Source: Shewanella sp. KX20019
Lineage (GTDB): Bacteria; Pseudomonadota; Gammaproteobacteria; Enterobacterales; Shewanellaceae
Assembly (NCBI RefSeq): GCF_016757755.1
Contig: NZ_CP068437.1
Span: forward strand, 2,294,001-2,358,000
Length of the DNA: 64,000 nucleotides
Direction of reading: 5' to 3'
Below are positions 52,906 to 62,156 of this stretch, piece by piece. Position 1 is the first letter of the stretch, and each line of letters starts with the position of its first letter. The translations under genes were made by a program, and so were the position numbers. The notes beneath the pieces are model-generated. The model was not told where the DNA came from and did no database searches. It was given only the letters and a program-made list of their open reading frames with translations.

Positions 52906-54132
52906 GTGTTAAATAAGATTTGGTTTGGCTTTTTTACCATTGCTTTGGGCGCGATATTTATCCAGTTATTGAGTGGAAATATTGGCGTTCTTAGCCATAG
53001 TGTCGACGCTATTTTTTCTAGTGCTAAGCTTGCAGCCGAGATTGCTTTAGGCTTAATTGGCGTGCTTTGTCTTTGGATGGGGTTAATGAGAGTTGGAGAA
53101 AAAGCTGGCGTTGTAGCATTTTTCTCCCGTGCTTTTGAGCCTCTGTTATCTCGATTGATGCCAGAAGTGCCACGTGGACATGCCGCTTATGGCAGCGTTA
53201 CCATGAACTTAACGGCAAACATGCTAGGGCTGGACAATGCTGCCACACCGTTAGGGCTTAAAGCGATGCAAGACTTACAGACGTTAAACCCTGTTAAGCA
53301 TACTGCCACCAATGCACAGATACTATTTTTGGTACTCAATACTTCATCTATAACACTCGTGCCTGTTACTGTTTTTTTATATCGTGCGCAGCAAGGCGCT
53401 GCTGCCCCCGCGGATATATTTCTTCCTATTTTGTTAGCTACAAGTGCCTCGACATTAGCAGGAGTAATAGCGGTCGCCATTGTGCAGCGTTTATCGATTC
53501 TAAATACCGTCGTAATCGCTTATGCAGCGGGAATTTTAGCGGCATTAACGGCGTTAATCTTCTATTTGTCGACACTGACTGTTACGGCTATTGGGGACGT
53601 CAGCACTGCCATGGGTAATGGTATTTTACTGCTACTCATTTTTAGTTTTGTGTTGGTAGCAGGTTTTCGTAAAGTAGCAGTTTATGATGAATTTATTGAA
53701 GGCGCTAAAGAGGGTTTTTCTCAGTCGATAAAGCTTATTCCTTACCTTCTAGCAATGTTACTCGCTATTGCTTTGCTACGGGCTTCTGGTGCGTTGGATT
53801 ACGCATTGGATCTTTTGGCCGGACTCGTCGCTTTCGCTGGCGGCGACACCCGTTTTGTAGAGGCAATGCCGACGGCAATAATGAAACCATTTAGTGGCTC
53901 AGGGGCCAGGGCGATGATGTTAGAGACGATGCAGCATTATGGCGTTGATTCTTTTGCTGGGCGACTCGCGGCTATTTTGCAGGGAAGTACAGAGACAACA
54001 TTCTATGTGTTGGCTGTCTACTTTGGGGCTGTTGGCATACGCAATGGCAGGCATGCCTTAGCGTGTGGTCTATTTGCTGATCTCGCTGGGATTTTGGCGG
54101 CAATCATTGTTTGTTACCAGTTTTATGGTTAA
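52906..54132 (+). CDS. Membrane protein with SpmA/SpmB-like nucleoside-recognition (Gate) domains
   Basis: 408 residues from a GTG at 52906 (GGAGAG upstream). About 10 helices in two halves. Each half has a Gate-type signature: AYGSVTMNLTANMLGLDNAATPLGLKAM in the first (SpmA-like) and EAMPTAIMKPFSGSGARAMML in the second (SpmB-like, with SGSGAR). It is thus a SpmA-SpmB fusion of the sort common in gram-negatives. Inner membrane; substrate unknown. It sits, in the opposite direction, between letB and rsmF. Confidence 0.82.
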   Translation: MLNKIWFGFFTIALGAIFIQLLSGNIGVLSHSVDAIFSSAKLAAEIALGLIGVLCLWMGLMRVGEKAGVVAFFSRAFEPLLSRLMPEVPRGHAAYGSVTMNLTANMLGLDNAATPLGLKAMQDLQTLNPVKHTATNAQILFLVLNTSSITLVPVTVFLYRAQQGAAAPADIFLPILLATSASTLAGVIAVAIVQRLSILNTVVIAYAAGILAALTALIFYLSTLTVTAIGDVSTAMGNGILLLLIFSFVLVAGFRKVAVYDEFIEGAKEGFSQSIKLIPYLLAMLLAIALLRASGALDYALDLLAGLVAFAGGDTRFVEAMPTAIMKPFSGSGARAMMLETMQHYGVDSFAGRLAAILQGSTETTFYVLAVYFGAVGIRNGRHALACGLFADLAGILAAIIVCYQFYG

Positions 54133-54142
54133 TTAACGAAAA

Positions 54143-54168
54143 AAGACGATGCCAAACAGTATCGTCTT
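54143..54168 (-). terminator. Terminator of the letA-letB operon
   Basis: Minus strand: AAGACGAT, 10-nt loop, ATCGTCTT, then TTTTT. It also lies after the SpmAB-like gene on the plus strand. Confidence 0.8.
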
Positions 54169-54197
54169 CCTCCTTAAATAGTCACTACCATCTTACT

Positions 54198-56825
54198 CTA
54201 TTTGGCTGTTTGTCTAGGAGCCCACTCAAGCCAAAGCGGATCGAGTGCAGGGCTAAGAGAGAAGCGGTCGTTAGAATCAAGCATGTTGTCTGTCGTGGTC
54301 ATGTCTTTAGTCGCTAAGCCTATGCCACCGGCCAGTATTGTTTCCAAAGAGCCTGTCTCTATCTGTGCGCCAGAGAAAAGACCCACATCGACCTTCACTC
54401 CAGAAAGATCCCAAAAAACACTGGTTTTATTGATAAGGTGGCGATATGAATTCTCAATGTGCGCTGTCATCTCAATGCCTGTACCATCGTCTATCAATCT
54501 GTATTTATCAACTTGACCAACCTTTACACCACGGAAGAAAATCGCAGTGCCTTTATTGATTGAGCCCAGACTGCTATTGGTGATGATGATAGTTAATGCG
54601 TTATCAACATTGTGAAACGGTTTTTCAATTAAGCCGACAAACTCTGACGATGTTTGTGTACTAACGCCTGGGAATACCGAAATATAGGGCCCAGTTATAA
54701 TCGCTTCTGGCGCTTCTATACCGGCTAACGACACTTTTACATCGACGATAGAGAAGGTTGCATCTTGCTGACTAAAATTAGCGGCATAATCTCCGTAAAG
54801 GTAAGCATCGACGATTAATTCAGATAGATCTTTACTCAGCACAACAGAGCGGACTTCACCCACTTTGTGACCTAAATATCGAATGGGTGCCTTCTTTGCT
54901 AACTTAACGCTAGCGGGGAAGGTTAATGTGACAGCGGTTGATTGGCTTAAGGCGAGAAACTTTGAATCGTATAGGTGTTTGTCGCTACCCGCTACAGGGC
55001 TGTCAAGTAAGCCTAATGCGATCCCACCCTTAATTGCACCTAGAAGTGGTGATACTTCAACCTCGACACCACTTAGGTTAGCGTTTATTGATAGTGCGCT
55101 ATTACGCCAAAATACAGTTTTATCTGTGAGTAAACTGGCAAATGATTTTTGGATACTGATGTCAATGACGAAGTTATTCTCTTTGCGCTGCCATTCAACC
55201 TGTTCTACTTGGCCTATCTGCATTTTTTTATAATATACAGGTGAGCCTTTAGTAACATCAGCTCCATTTTGGCTGGTTAACTGCTTGTTAATTAGTCTCT
55301 TACTATTAAAGTAGTTTTCAGCGTCGCTATTGTTGGCAAACACATTGAGTGAGGCTCCACTATCTAGTTGTTGACCACTGCTACTTCTAACTAAGCTTAA
55401 TGCTCCAAGGGCAAAGGTATTTAAATCTCTTGCTGAAACAGCAATCCCATCGATATCCGCCTCAACAGATAGTACTGATTCAGCGATAAAGTAACTGCCT
55501 TTGGTGATTAATGACTTAAAATCGCCATCTACTTCAATATCGTATTCCACTTCGGTTAACGAATCATTTAACTGGCTTGATAATACAGTACCGATTGTTA
55601 TCTGTTTAAACCGCAACTCCGCGCCAGCAGAGATCCCAGGATTGGTGTCGGAATGTAACGTTAATGCCAGTTTTTGCGTGTTTGCAGGCTCTGGTCGTTC
55701 AGTTAATAGTGAGTATTGCTGCTGTGGCTTGCCCGAGCCTGGGGTAAAGTTAATCACACTGCCAGTCAATAATCTTTCAGGGTGGTTTATGCCACTGAGA
55801 GATATATCAGCGCCTTCAAGCCAAAATGTTGAACTGCCAGCGAGCAATTCACTATATTTACTGTCAATTTTAGCTACTAAATTAACGCCTTCGTCGGTTA
55901 GTGTTTTGTTAGTGATATGTCCAATTTCAATGCCTCTAAACATAATAGCGGTGTGTTTCGACACTGATTCAGAGCCCGTAGCCGTTAGCATGAATTCAAT
56001 ACCCCCGAAGGCCTGCTCTTCACTTTCGTACAGAGAGAATTCATGCTGATTCTGGGCTTCCTGCGAAGTTTCGCTAGAACTGAAGCTGATACCACCGGCT
56101 AAAATAGCGGCTAGGCTTTCACTGCGCACCTCAATTCCAGATAAAGAGGCATCGATGCTGATCCCTGATACATTCCAAAATTGAGAATCGACTTTGACCA
56201 AATTAGCATATTGTTGCTGAATAAAAGCGGTGACAATGATTTTTTTAGTGCCGTCCAAACGGTACCCAACGACTTGTCCTACGGGGATTTGACGATAAAA
56301 AAGAGGGGAACCGACATCGAGAGAACCCAATCTTTCGGATGTGATGTTGACAATAAGGCCCTCATTGCCAGGAGTAATGACGGGGGCGGTAATTTCAGCT
56401 TCATAAAATGAGCGAGATTCGCCATCGCCTGGCAACATTCCGATGTAGTTGCCGGAAAATAGTGTATCGAGACCTTCAACGCCGGTGATGGATGCTTTGG
56501 GTTTGACTAACCAGAATTTGGTGCCCTGATTGATAAACGGTGCAGAGCGGTAGTCCATTAACACATCGACATTTACACCTTGAAGTTCATCATCAATACT
56601 AATATCGACCACTTTACCTACAGTGAGACCTTGGTATTTAACCAAGGTTTTGCCTATGTCTATTCCTGTCGCGCTCGGGAAATGAATTCTGACCTCGATC
56701 CCCGATTCGCGAATGCTTTTAACACCGAGCCAAGCACCCAGCGCAAGCGCAATAATTGGCAATAGCCAAATAGGAGAGAAGAGTTTTTTCTTTACGACTT
56801 TAGGTGTTTGTACGTGAGTCATTTT
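54198..56825 (-). CDS. letB: LetB, multi-MCE-domain envelope lipid-transport protein
   Basis: 875 residues from the ATG at 56825, close to E. coli LetB (YebT, 877). An N-terminal membrane helix (WLLPIIALALGAWLG) is followed by about seven MCE repeats in the periplasm. Each carries a version of GxxVxYxGxxVGxV (for example LVKYQGLTVGKV, SPLFYRQIPVGQV, AIMFRGIEIGHI, AIFFRGVKVGQV). The repeats stack as rings into a tunnel that carries phospholipid between the membranes. Its start overlaps the end of the upstream letA half by 26 nt. Confidence 0.95.
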   Translation of the reverse strand, partial: KMTHVQTPKVVKKKLFSPIWLLPIIALALGAWLGVKSIRESGIEVRIHFPSATGIDIGKTLVKYQGLTVGKVVDISIDDELQGVNVDVLMDYRSAPFINQGTKFWLVKPKASITGVEGLDTLFSGNYIGMLPGDGESRSFYEAEITAPVITPGNEGLIVNITSERLGSLDVGSPLFYRQIPVGQVVGYRLDGTKKIIVTAFIQQQYANLVKVDSQFWNVSGISIDASLSGIEVRSESLAAILAGGISFSSSETSQEAQNQHEFSLYESEEQAFGGIEFMLTATGSESVSKHTAIMFRGIEIGHITNKTLTDEGVNLVAKIDSKYSELLAGSSTFWLEGADISLSGINHPERLLTGSVINFTPGSGKPQQQYSLLTERPEPANTQKLALTLHSDTNPGISAGAELRFKQITIGTVLSSQLNDSLTEVEYDIEVDGDFKSLITKGSYFIAESVLSVEADIDGIAVSARDLNTFALGALSLVRSSSGQQLDSGASLNVFANNSDAENYFNSKRLINKQLTSQNGADVTKGSPVYYKKMQIGQVEQVEWQRKENNFVIDISIQKSFASLLTDKTVFWRNSALSINANLSGVEVEVSPLLGAIKGGIALGLLDSPVAGSDKHLYDSKFLALSQSTAVTLTFPASVKLAKKAPIRYLGHKVGEVRSVVLSKDLSELIVDAYLYGDYAANFSQQDATFSIVDVKVSLAGIEAPEAIITGPYISVFPGVSTQTSSEFVGLIEKPFHNVDNALTIIITNSSLGSINKGTAIFFRGVKVGQVDKYRLIDDGTGIEMTAHIENSYRHLINKTSVFWDLSGVKVDVGLFSGAQIETGSLETILAGGIGLATKDMTTTDNMLDSNDRFSLSPALDPLWLEWAPRQTAK

Positions 56826-57444
56826 TAGATTCCAGTCGGTCCCAGAGTAAACGTGTATCAATAACCTTGGCTGCCAGTTGCGTTAGCAAGATGACTAAGG
56901 CAAATGCAGTTGCCGCTGGAGCGGGCTTTGCGTCCAGCAACTGGCCCATATTGACTACGGCTACTGTTAATGAAATAACAAAAAGGTCTAGCATAGACCA
57001 ACGACCTATCCATTCAATAATATGAAACCCTATCATTAGGTTCTTTTTAGAAATAGGTAATTTAAAGCTGATAGCGGTTAAGTATATGGTGAGTCCAATT
57101 ATTTTTAATAAAGGAACCAAAATACTCGCCGTAAACAATATGATCGCAATCGGGATCATATCGGTTTTTACCAGATGCGCGATGCCTGAAAATATAGTGT
57201 CTTGAGTGACTTTTCCTTGGTTTGTCAGGGTTGTTATCGGGTAAAGGTTTGCCGGAATTAACAAAATGGCGGCAGTAATTAACAAGGCCCAGCTTTTTTG
57301 TAAGCTAGCGTAGTCTCTGATGGTAAGTTTAGTGTCGCAGCGACTGCAGCATGCCGACTCTGCACAAGTCACCTTATTGCAGGTTGGACAACAGGTTAGC
57401 CCTATCTGTTTGCCTAAGGTGGAATTGTTTGGGTTACTGTTCAA
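56800..57444 (-). CDS. letA: LetA-like (PqiA-domain) membrane protein, second half
   Basis: 214 residues from a TTG at 57444 (GGAG upstream). Zinc-ribbon CCPTCNKV...CCSRCDTK, then four membrane helices with LIPANLYPITTL and the PqiA-type middle DMIPIAIILFTASILVPLLKI. It matches one half of E. coli LetA (YebS, 427 aa), which carries two PqiA units. It overlaps the other half by 11 nt. Likely the inner-membrane partner of LetB. Confidence 0.88.
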   Translation of the reverse strand: MNSNPNNSTLGKQIGLTCCPTCNKVTCAESACCSRCDTKLTIRDYASLQKSWALLITAAILLIPANLYPITTLTNQGKVTQDTIFSGIAHLVKTDMIPIAIILFTASILVPLLKIIGLTIYLTAISFKLPISKKNLMIGFHIIEWIGRWSMLDLFVISLTVAVVNMGQLLDAKPAPAATAFALVILLTQLAAKVIDTRLLWDRLESKNDSRTNT

Positions 57445-58060
57445 GAAAACTCCACATATGCTCTAAATCGTACTCTCTCAAAAGAAATAAATTCATAATA
57501 AACAGCATTGTAAAGCAGAAGGTTCCAAAACCAAAAGAAACAGTTGCAAAATCTGCCAGGTTGAAAGCGGCAACTAAAAAACTAATGACATAAATTTCGA
57601 GCATGGTGAGTTGGGTCAGTAATCCCTGTAGCTTTAATGCCTGTTTTAATACTGACCTTAAAAATGAATGCTGTAATCCATATTTTATAATCACAATTTG
57701 CACCAGTATGGACACGAGTAGTATTCCTGGTGCGATTACAGCTGCTGTCATTACTGCAATAGCGACGACCCAGTAGCCCTGTTGATATACAGCTATAGCA
57801 CCTTCGAGCACCGTTGTGGTACGCATACTGCCTAAAAATTCCAACTCTAGTACGGGATACGTATTGGCAGGGAAGAAAAATATTATCGCGGTAATACATA
57901 AAGCCAACATGCCGTTTATAGAACAATAAGGCGTGTCATACAGTTGCGTGTGACAACGCGGGCAAAGTGCTCTCACCCCTGTTGGAAGCGCACGCTTTCT
58001 GATGACAAGGTCACAAGACCGACATAAAGTAACACTATTATCTAGCGCGTCCGATGCCAT
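57434..58060 (-). CDS. letA: LetA-like (PqiA-domain) membrane protein, first half
   Basis: 208 residues from the ATG at 58060 (GAGG upstream). Zinc-ribbon CRSCD...CPRCHTQL, four helices with FFPANTYPVLELEFLG and YQQGYWVVAIAVMTAAVIAPGILL. It is the N-terminal half of a split LetA; both halves look intact, and the overlap suggests coupled translation. Order letA(1)-letA(2)-letB matches E. coli yebS-yebT. Confidence 0.88.
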   Translation of the reverse strand: MASDALDNSVTLCRSCDLVIRKRALPTGVRALCPRCHTQLYDTPYCSINGMLALCITAIIFFFPANTYPVLELEFLGSMRTTTVLEGAIAVYQQGYWVVAIAVMTAAVIAPGILLVSILVQIVIIKYGLQHSFLRSVLKQALKLQGLLTQLTMLEIYVISFLVAAFNLADFATVSFGFGTFCFTMLFIMNLFLLREYDLEHMWSFLEQ

Positions 58061-58224
58061 AAGAATCAAAACCTCTATAAAACGTACTAAGTTAAAGAAA
58101 AAGTTTTATCGTGATATAGAACTCAATTTATTCGTAGGCAATTGATTAATACAGAGTCCTTAATATATAAGCGTACCAGATTTTCAAGAAAACTTGCATA
58201 AGAACTTCAATGTGTGAGACTCTT

Positions 58225-58244
58225 TACTGTATATAAAAACAGTG
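58225..58244 (+). promoter_or_regulatory. LexA (SOS) box upstream of yebG
   Basis: CTGTATATAAAAACAG inside TACTGT...CAGTG fits the LexA consensus CTGT-(AT)4-ACAG with one change. It lies 12 nt before the yebG ATG. E. coli yebG is a known SOS gene. Confidence 0.9.
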
Positions 58245-58255
58245 CGAGGTTAATT

Positions 58256-58537
58256 ATGGCCGTTATAACAAAATTTGTTGTCGTTAGAGAAGGGGTTGAA
58301 AAGATGACTTTTACATCTAAAAAGGAGGCCGATGCCTACGATAAGATGCTTGATGTCGCTGACAACTTGATCCCCTTTCTGAGCAGAGCAGAACTAGATC
58401 TAGCAGATAATGATATTGAAAAAATCGGTTTTTATCTGGCGCAGCATAAAGACGAGCTGCAATCCTTGTTGAAAGGTAGTGTGCCAGAGAAAAAGAAAGC
58501 CATTAAAAAAGTATCAAAAAAGACTGATTCAGAATAA
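58256..58537 (+). CDS. yebG: YebG, DNA-damage-inducible protein
   Basis: 93 residues from the ATG at 58256 (GAGG upstream), close to E. coli YebG (96). It begins MAVITKFVVVREGVEKMTFTSKKEADAYDKMLD, nearly the E. coli sequence, and ends in a Lys-rich tail. Function unclear; it is induced by DNA damage. Divergent from the letA genes. Confidence 0.95.
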   Translation: MAVITKFVVVREGVEKMTFTSKKEADAYDKMLDVADNLIPFLSRAELDLADNDIEKIGFYLAQHKDELQSLLKGSVPEKKKAIKKVSKKTDSE

Positions 58538-58632
58538 TTAAAGTTAAAAACAATCAGTTTGAAATTGATTGCTGGCTGATAGAATATGGTTAGTTTATTT
58601 GTTTCAATCGACGAAACTGTTAGGGGATATTA

Positions 58633-59091
58633 ATGACTGCGCCATTTTACGACACTTTAAACCGTCAGGTTACCGCTTTGCTGACGGGGGAAGATGATCA
58701 AGTCGCGGCTTTAGCCAATTTTTCAGCTTTACTAAATGACAACTTAGTAGACCTTAATTGGGTTGGATTCTATCTATTAAAGAATGATCAGTTAGTGCTT
58801 GGGCCCTTTCAAGGAAAAGTGGCTTGTTCTCGTATTCCGATAGGTAAGGGCGTGTGTGGTACTGCGGTTGAAACAAACCAAACACAAAGAATTGCAGATG
58901 TGCATCAATTTGCGGGTCACATAGCGTGTGATTCGGCGAGTAATTCGGAACTGGTAGTGCCCTTCAGACGTGATGGTATTGTTATCGGGGTACTAGATAT
59001 TGATAGCCCGTCGTTATCAAGGTTTGATGAAATTGACCAGCGTGGGGTAGAAACGATGGTTAAAAGTCTCGAAAACTGCCTATTTGGTTAA
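58633..59091 (+). CDS. msrC: Free methionine-(R)-sulfoxide reductase
   Basis: 152 residues, AGGGG upstream. A single GAF domain with three conserved Cys: C65 (ACSRIPIGKG), C75 (GVCGTAVE) and C99 (IACDSASNSELV), the redox set of E. coli MsrC (YebR). It reduces free Met-R-sulfoxide with thioredoxin. Neighbour of yebG and proQ as in enteric genomes. Confidence 0.94.
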   Translation: MTAPFYDTLNRQVTALLTGEDDQVAALANFSALLNDNLVDLNWVGFYLLKNDQLVLGPFQGKVACSRIPIGKGVCGTAVETNQTQRIADVHQFAGHIACDSASNSELVVPFRRDGIVIGVLDIDSPSLSRFDEIDQRGVETMVKSLENCLFG

Positions 59092-59376
59092 TCTACGAGC
59101 AATTATTGTTAATTGATGGTCGCAATCATTTCGTGCTTCTCTATAATAAGCGGTTTGGGCAATGAAATCTCAAATCGTGATTGTTCGGTAAAGCGAATCA
59201 ATAGCGTTTATGGTAGGTTGTTGCTAAGGTAGGTTTGATTTTGCCACTTAAAAAATAGGTTAATCATTATTAATTTGTTTTTTAGGTCATAATCAGACAA
59301 ATATGAACGACACATAAATCGATGAGAGGTAGAAACTCTTTTGGTGGTGTCCCTTTTTTAAATTGTGGAAGTAAAG

Positions 59377-60006
59377 ATGGAATCAACAGAAAAGTTGACC
59401 GATACCAACGCTATTCTTGCGTACTTATATGAAACATTTCCTTTATGCTTTATCGCTGAAGGTGAAACTAAGCCATTAAAAATCGGATTGTTTCAAGATT
59501 TAGCGGAAAGGTTAGCTGATGATTCTAAAGTCAGTAAGACTCAACTCAGAATCGCTTTAAGAAGATACACAAGTAGCTGGCGTTACCTTAAAAGTGTGAA
59601 AGCCGGTGCACACCGTATCGATTTAGAGGGTAATTCTTGTGGTGAGCTAGAACAAGAGCACGTTGACCATGCTCAAGCTACACTTAAAGAAAGTCAGGAA
59701 AAAGCGAAAGCAAAAAGAATCGCTAAGGCTGGTAAATCCGCTGCGCCGACTAAGAAGCCAGCTAAAAAACCGGTTGCTAGAAGACCGAAAGCGGCGACAA
59801 GCGCAAAACCTGTAAAAGAGAAAGTAGCAGAAGTAATTTTAACGCCTGCAGTATTGGCTGAGTTGAAGAAAAATCAACGTGTAAATGTCAAACTAGGTAA
59901 GGCACCAGTAGCTGGTGTTATTTTGGATATCAAAAAAGAAGATGTTCAGATTCAGCTAGATTCTGGTTTAACAATTAAAGTTAAAGCTGAATACATACTA
60001 CTGTAA
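59377..60006 (+). CDS. proQ: RNA chaperone ProQ
   Basis: 209 residues from the ATG at 59377 (GGAAG upstream; GTG 59365 is possible). N-terminal FinO domain (residues 8-110: AILAYLYETFPLCFIAEGETKPLKIGIFQDL-type, SKTQLRIALRRYTSSWRYLKSVKAG), a Lys/Ala/Pro-rich linker, and a C-terminal Tudor-like domain (NVKLGKAPVAGVILDIKKEDVQIQL). It binds structured sRNAs and mRNA 3' ends. prc follows 33 nt on. Confidence 0.96.
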   Translation: MESTEKLTDTNAILAYLYETFPLCFIAEGETKPLKIGLFQDLAERLADDSKVSKTQLRIALRRYTSSWRYLKSVKAGAHRIDLEGNSCGELEQEHVDHAQATLKESQEKAKAKRIAKAGKSAAPTKKPAKKPVARRPKAATSAKPVKEKVAEVILTPAVLAELKKNQRVNVKLGKAPVAGVILDIKKEDVQIQLDSGLTIKVKAEYILL

Positions 60007-60039
60007 TGGCTTAAAAGCATGTAAAGGAGTAACTTGTTG

Positions 60040-62082
60040 ATGCGGAAAATGTCTCTGGCTGTATCTATCGCCAGTATTTTTGTAGGATTCTCGGCGTGGG
60101 CTGTTAGCCCTACTATTCAATTCAGCGAGTTACCTGCTTTAAAACAGGAACCCCAGCACAAGGTGGCGAGTAAACGCGTCACTGGTTTGTTTACTCGATC
60201 ACATTACCATCGTTTTGAAATGGACGATGCGTTCTCAAAGCAAGTTTTCGAACGTTATCTTAAGCAATTAGATTATCGTAAAAACGTGTTATTGCAATCT
60301 GACGTTGATAGCTTTATGGCGTATTCAACTCAGTTTGACGACATGTTGAAAAGTGGCAATCTTCAACAAGCATACTCCATGTTTGAAGTCATTCAAAAGC
60401 GTCGTTATGAACGATTTTCCTATGCGCTTTCTTTGCTTGATAAAGAGATGAAATTTGATGTTGCAGGTGATGTTTACGAATTTGATCGTAAAGATGCCGC
60501 TTGGCCAAAGAATGAAGCCGAACTCAATGAACTCTGGCGTCAGCGAGTCAAATACGATGCGCTTAACCTTTCACTCACTGGCAAAAAGTGGGATGAAATC
60601 GTTACTATTTTGTCGAAGCGCTACAACAATTCGATTAAGCGTCTTAGTCAAACCCACAGTGAAGATGTTTTCCAAGGGGTGATGAACGCATTTGCAAGAA
60701 CGGTTGAGCCGCATACTAGTTATCTATCTCCTAGAAATGCTGAACGTTTCCAAATGGAGATGAATTTGAGCCTAGAGGGTATTGGTGCTGTTCTTCAAGT
60801 CGATGACGATTATACCGTTATTAAGAGCTTAGTTGCTGGTGGCCCAGCGGCTACAAGCGAGAAGTTATCACCAGAAGACAAAATTGTTGGTGTCGGTCAA
60901 GAAGGTGAAGAGGTTGTTGATGTCATTGGCTGGCGTTTAGATGACGTTGTTGAATTAATTAAAGGGCCTAAAGGCAGCAAGGTTGTGTTAGAGATCTTGC
61001 CAAATAAAGGTGGTTCGAGTGCCAAGTCTTTTGAACTCACCATTGTTCGAGATAAAATTCGACTTGAAGACCGTGCAGCAACATCAAAAGTTGTTGAGCC
61101 TACTGAAGGACCATACGCCAATCGTAAAGTGGGTGTTATCCAAATCCCTGGTTTTTATATGGATCTTTCAAAGGATGTTTCTAAAGAGCTTGCAGAGCTG
61201 AAAGAAGCAAAGGTTGAAGGGATTATTATTGATCTGCGAGGCAATGGCGGTGGTGCTTTAACAGAAGCTACTTTACTGACCGGTTTGTTCATTGAACAGG
61301 GTCCTGTTGTGCAAATACGTGACGCTAATGGACGAGTTTCGCAAAATAGAGACAACGATGGACGGGTTACCTATGATGGACCTTTAACAGTAATGGTCGA
61401 TCGTTATAGCGCGTCAGCATCAGAGATTTTTGCCGCGGCGCTACAAGATTATGACCGAGCATTAATTGTAGGTGAATCTACCTTTGGTAAGGGGACTGTG
61501 CAACAGCATAAGAGCCTTGGCCGTATATACGATATGTATGAGAAGCCTATTGGGCATGTACAGTACACCATTGCCAAATTTTATCGAATTAATGGCGGTA
61601 GCACACAACTTAAAGGTGTAACCCCTGATATTTCGTTCCCAAGTGCATTAGAACCAGGGGAATATGGCGAAGCTGAAGAGGAGAATGCATTGCCTTGGGA
61701 TAAGGTGCCTGTAGCTCAATACGGTACATTAACTGAGATCTACCCGCAGTTGATTCAAAATCTTGATGGTAAGCATCAACAAAGAATTAAGACTGACGTC
61801 GAATTTAGCTACATCTTCCAAGATATTGCAGAGTTTAAAGAGAGTCATAACGACAAGACAGTTTCATTGGTCGAAAGTGAACGACTTGCTGAACGAGATG
61901 AAAATGACAAGAAGCAACTTGATCGTGTTAACGAACGCAGAGTCCGAGAAGATCTAGAGATCGTTAAATCATTAGACGATATTGAAGACGACATCGAAAA
62001 AGCAGATGCATTTCTTGATGAAACAGCTTACATCACACTTGATTTAGCCGACGTCGAAAAAGTCGCTAAAAATCAGAAATAG
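60040..62082 (+). CDS. prc: Tail-specific (C-terminal processing) protease Prc
   Basis: 680 residues from the ATG at 60040; TTG 60037 and 60034 are nearer the AAAGGAG at 60023-60029 and remain possible. Signal peptide ends near AWA-VS. A PDZ domain (about 240-330) is followed by a serine protease domain: IIDLRGNGGGALTEA, nucleophile Ser in DRYSASASEIFAAALQ and Lys in TFGKGTVQ, the Ser-Lys dyad. It trims periplasmic proteins such as FtsI and MepS. E. coli Prc has 682 residues. Confidence 0.97.
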   Translation: MRKMSLAVSIASIFVGFSAWAVSPTIQFSELPALKQEPQHKVASKRVTGLFTRSHYHRFEMDDAFSKQVFERYLKQLDYRKNVLLQSDVDSFMAYSTQFDDMLKSGNLQQAYSMFEVIQKRRYERFSYALSLLDKEMKFDVAGDVYEFDRKDAAWPKNEAELNELWRQRVKYDALNLSLTGKKWDEIVTILSKRYNNSIKRLSQTHSEDVFQGVMNAFARTVEPHTSYLSPRNAERFQMEMNLSLEGIGAVLQVDDDYTVIKSLVAGGPAATSEKLSPEDKIVGVGQEGEEVVDVIGWRLDDVVELIKGPKGSKVVLEILPNKGGSSAKSFELTIVRDKIRLEDRAATSKVVEPTEGPYANRKVGVIQIPGFYMDLSKDVSKELAELKEAKVEGIIIDLRGNGGGALTEATLLTGLFIEQGPVVQIRDANGRVSQNRDNDGRVTYDGPLTVMVDRYSASASEIFAAALQDYDRALIVGESTFGKGTVQQHKSLGRIYDMYEKPIGHVQYTIAKFYRINGGSTQLKGVTPDISFPSALEPGEYGEAEEENALPWDKVPVAQYGTLTEIYPQLIQNLDGKHQQRIKTDVEFSYIFQDIAEFKESHNDKTVSLVESERLAERDENDKKQLDRVNERRVREDLEIVKSLDDIEDDIEKADAFLDETAYITLDLADVEKVAKNQK

Positions 62083-62100
62083 TTGTTCTTTCCGAATTAG

Positions 62101-62128
62101 AAAACGCGCTTTTAGCGCGTTTTTTTTA
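62101..62128 (+). terminator. Rho-independent terminator of proQ-prc
   Basis: AACGCGCT-TTT-AGCGCGTT followed by a run of T; 19 nt after the prc stop. Confidence 0.95.
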
Positions 62129-62156
62129 ACTTAAAATTAGAATATGTAGGCCTACA

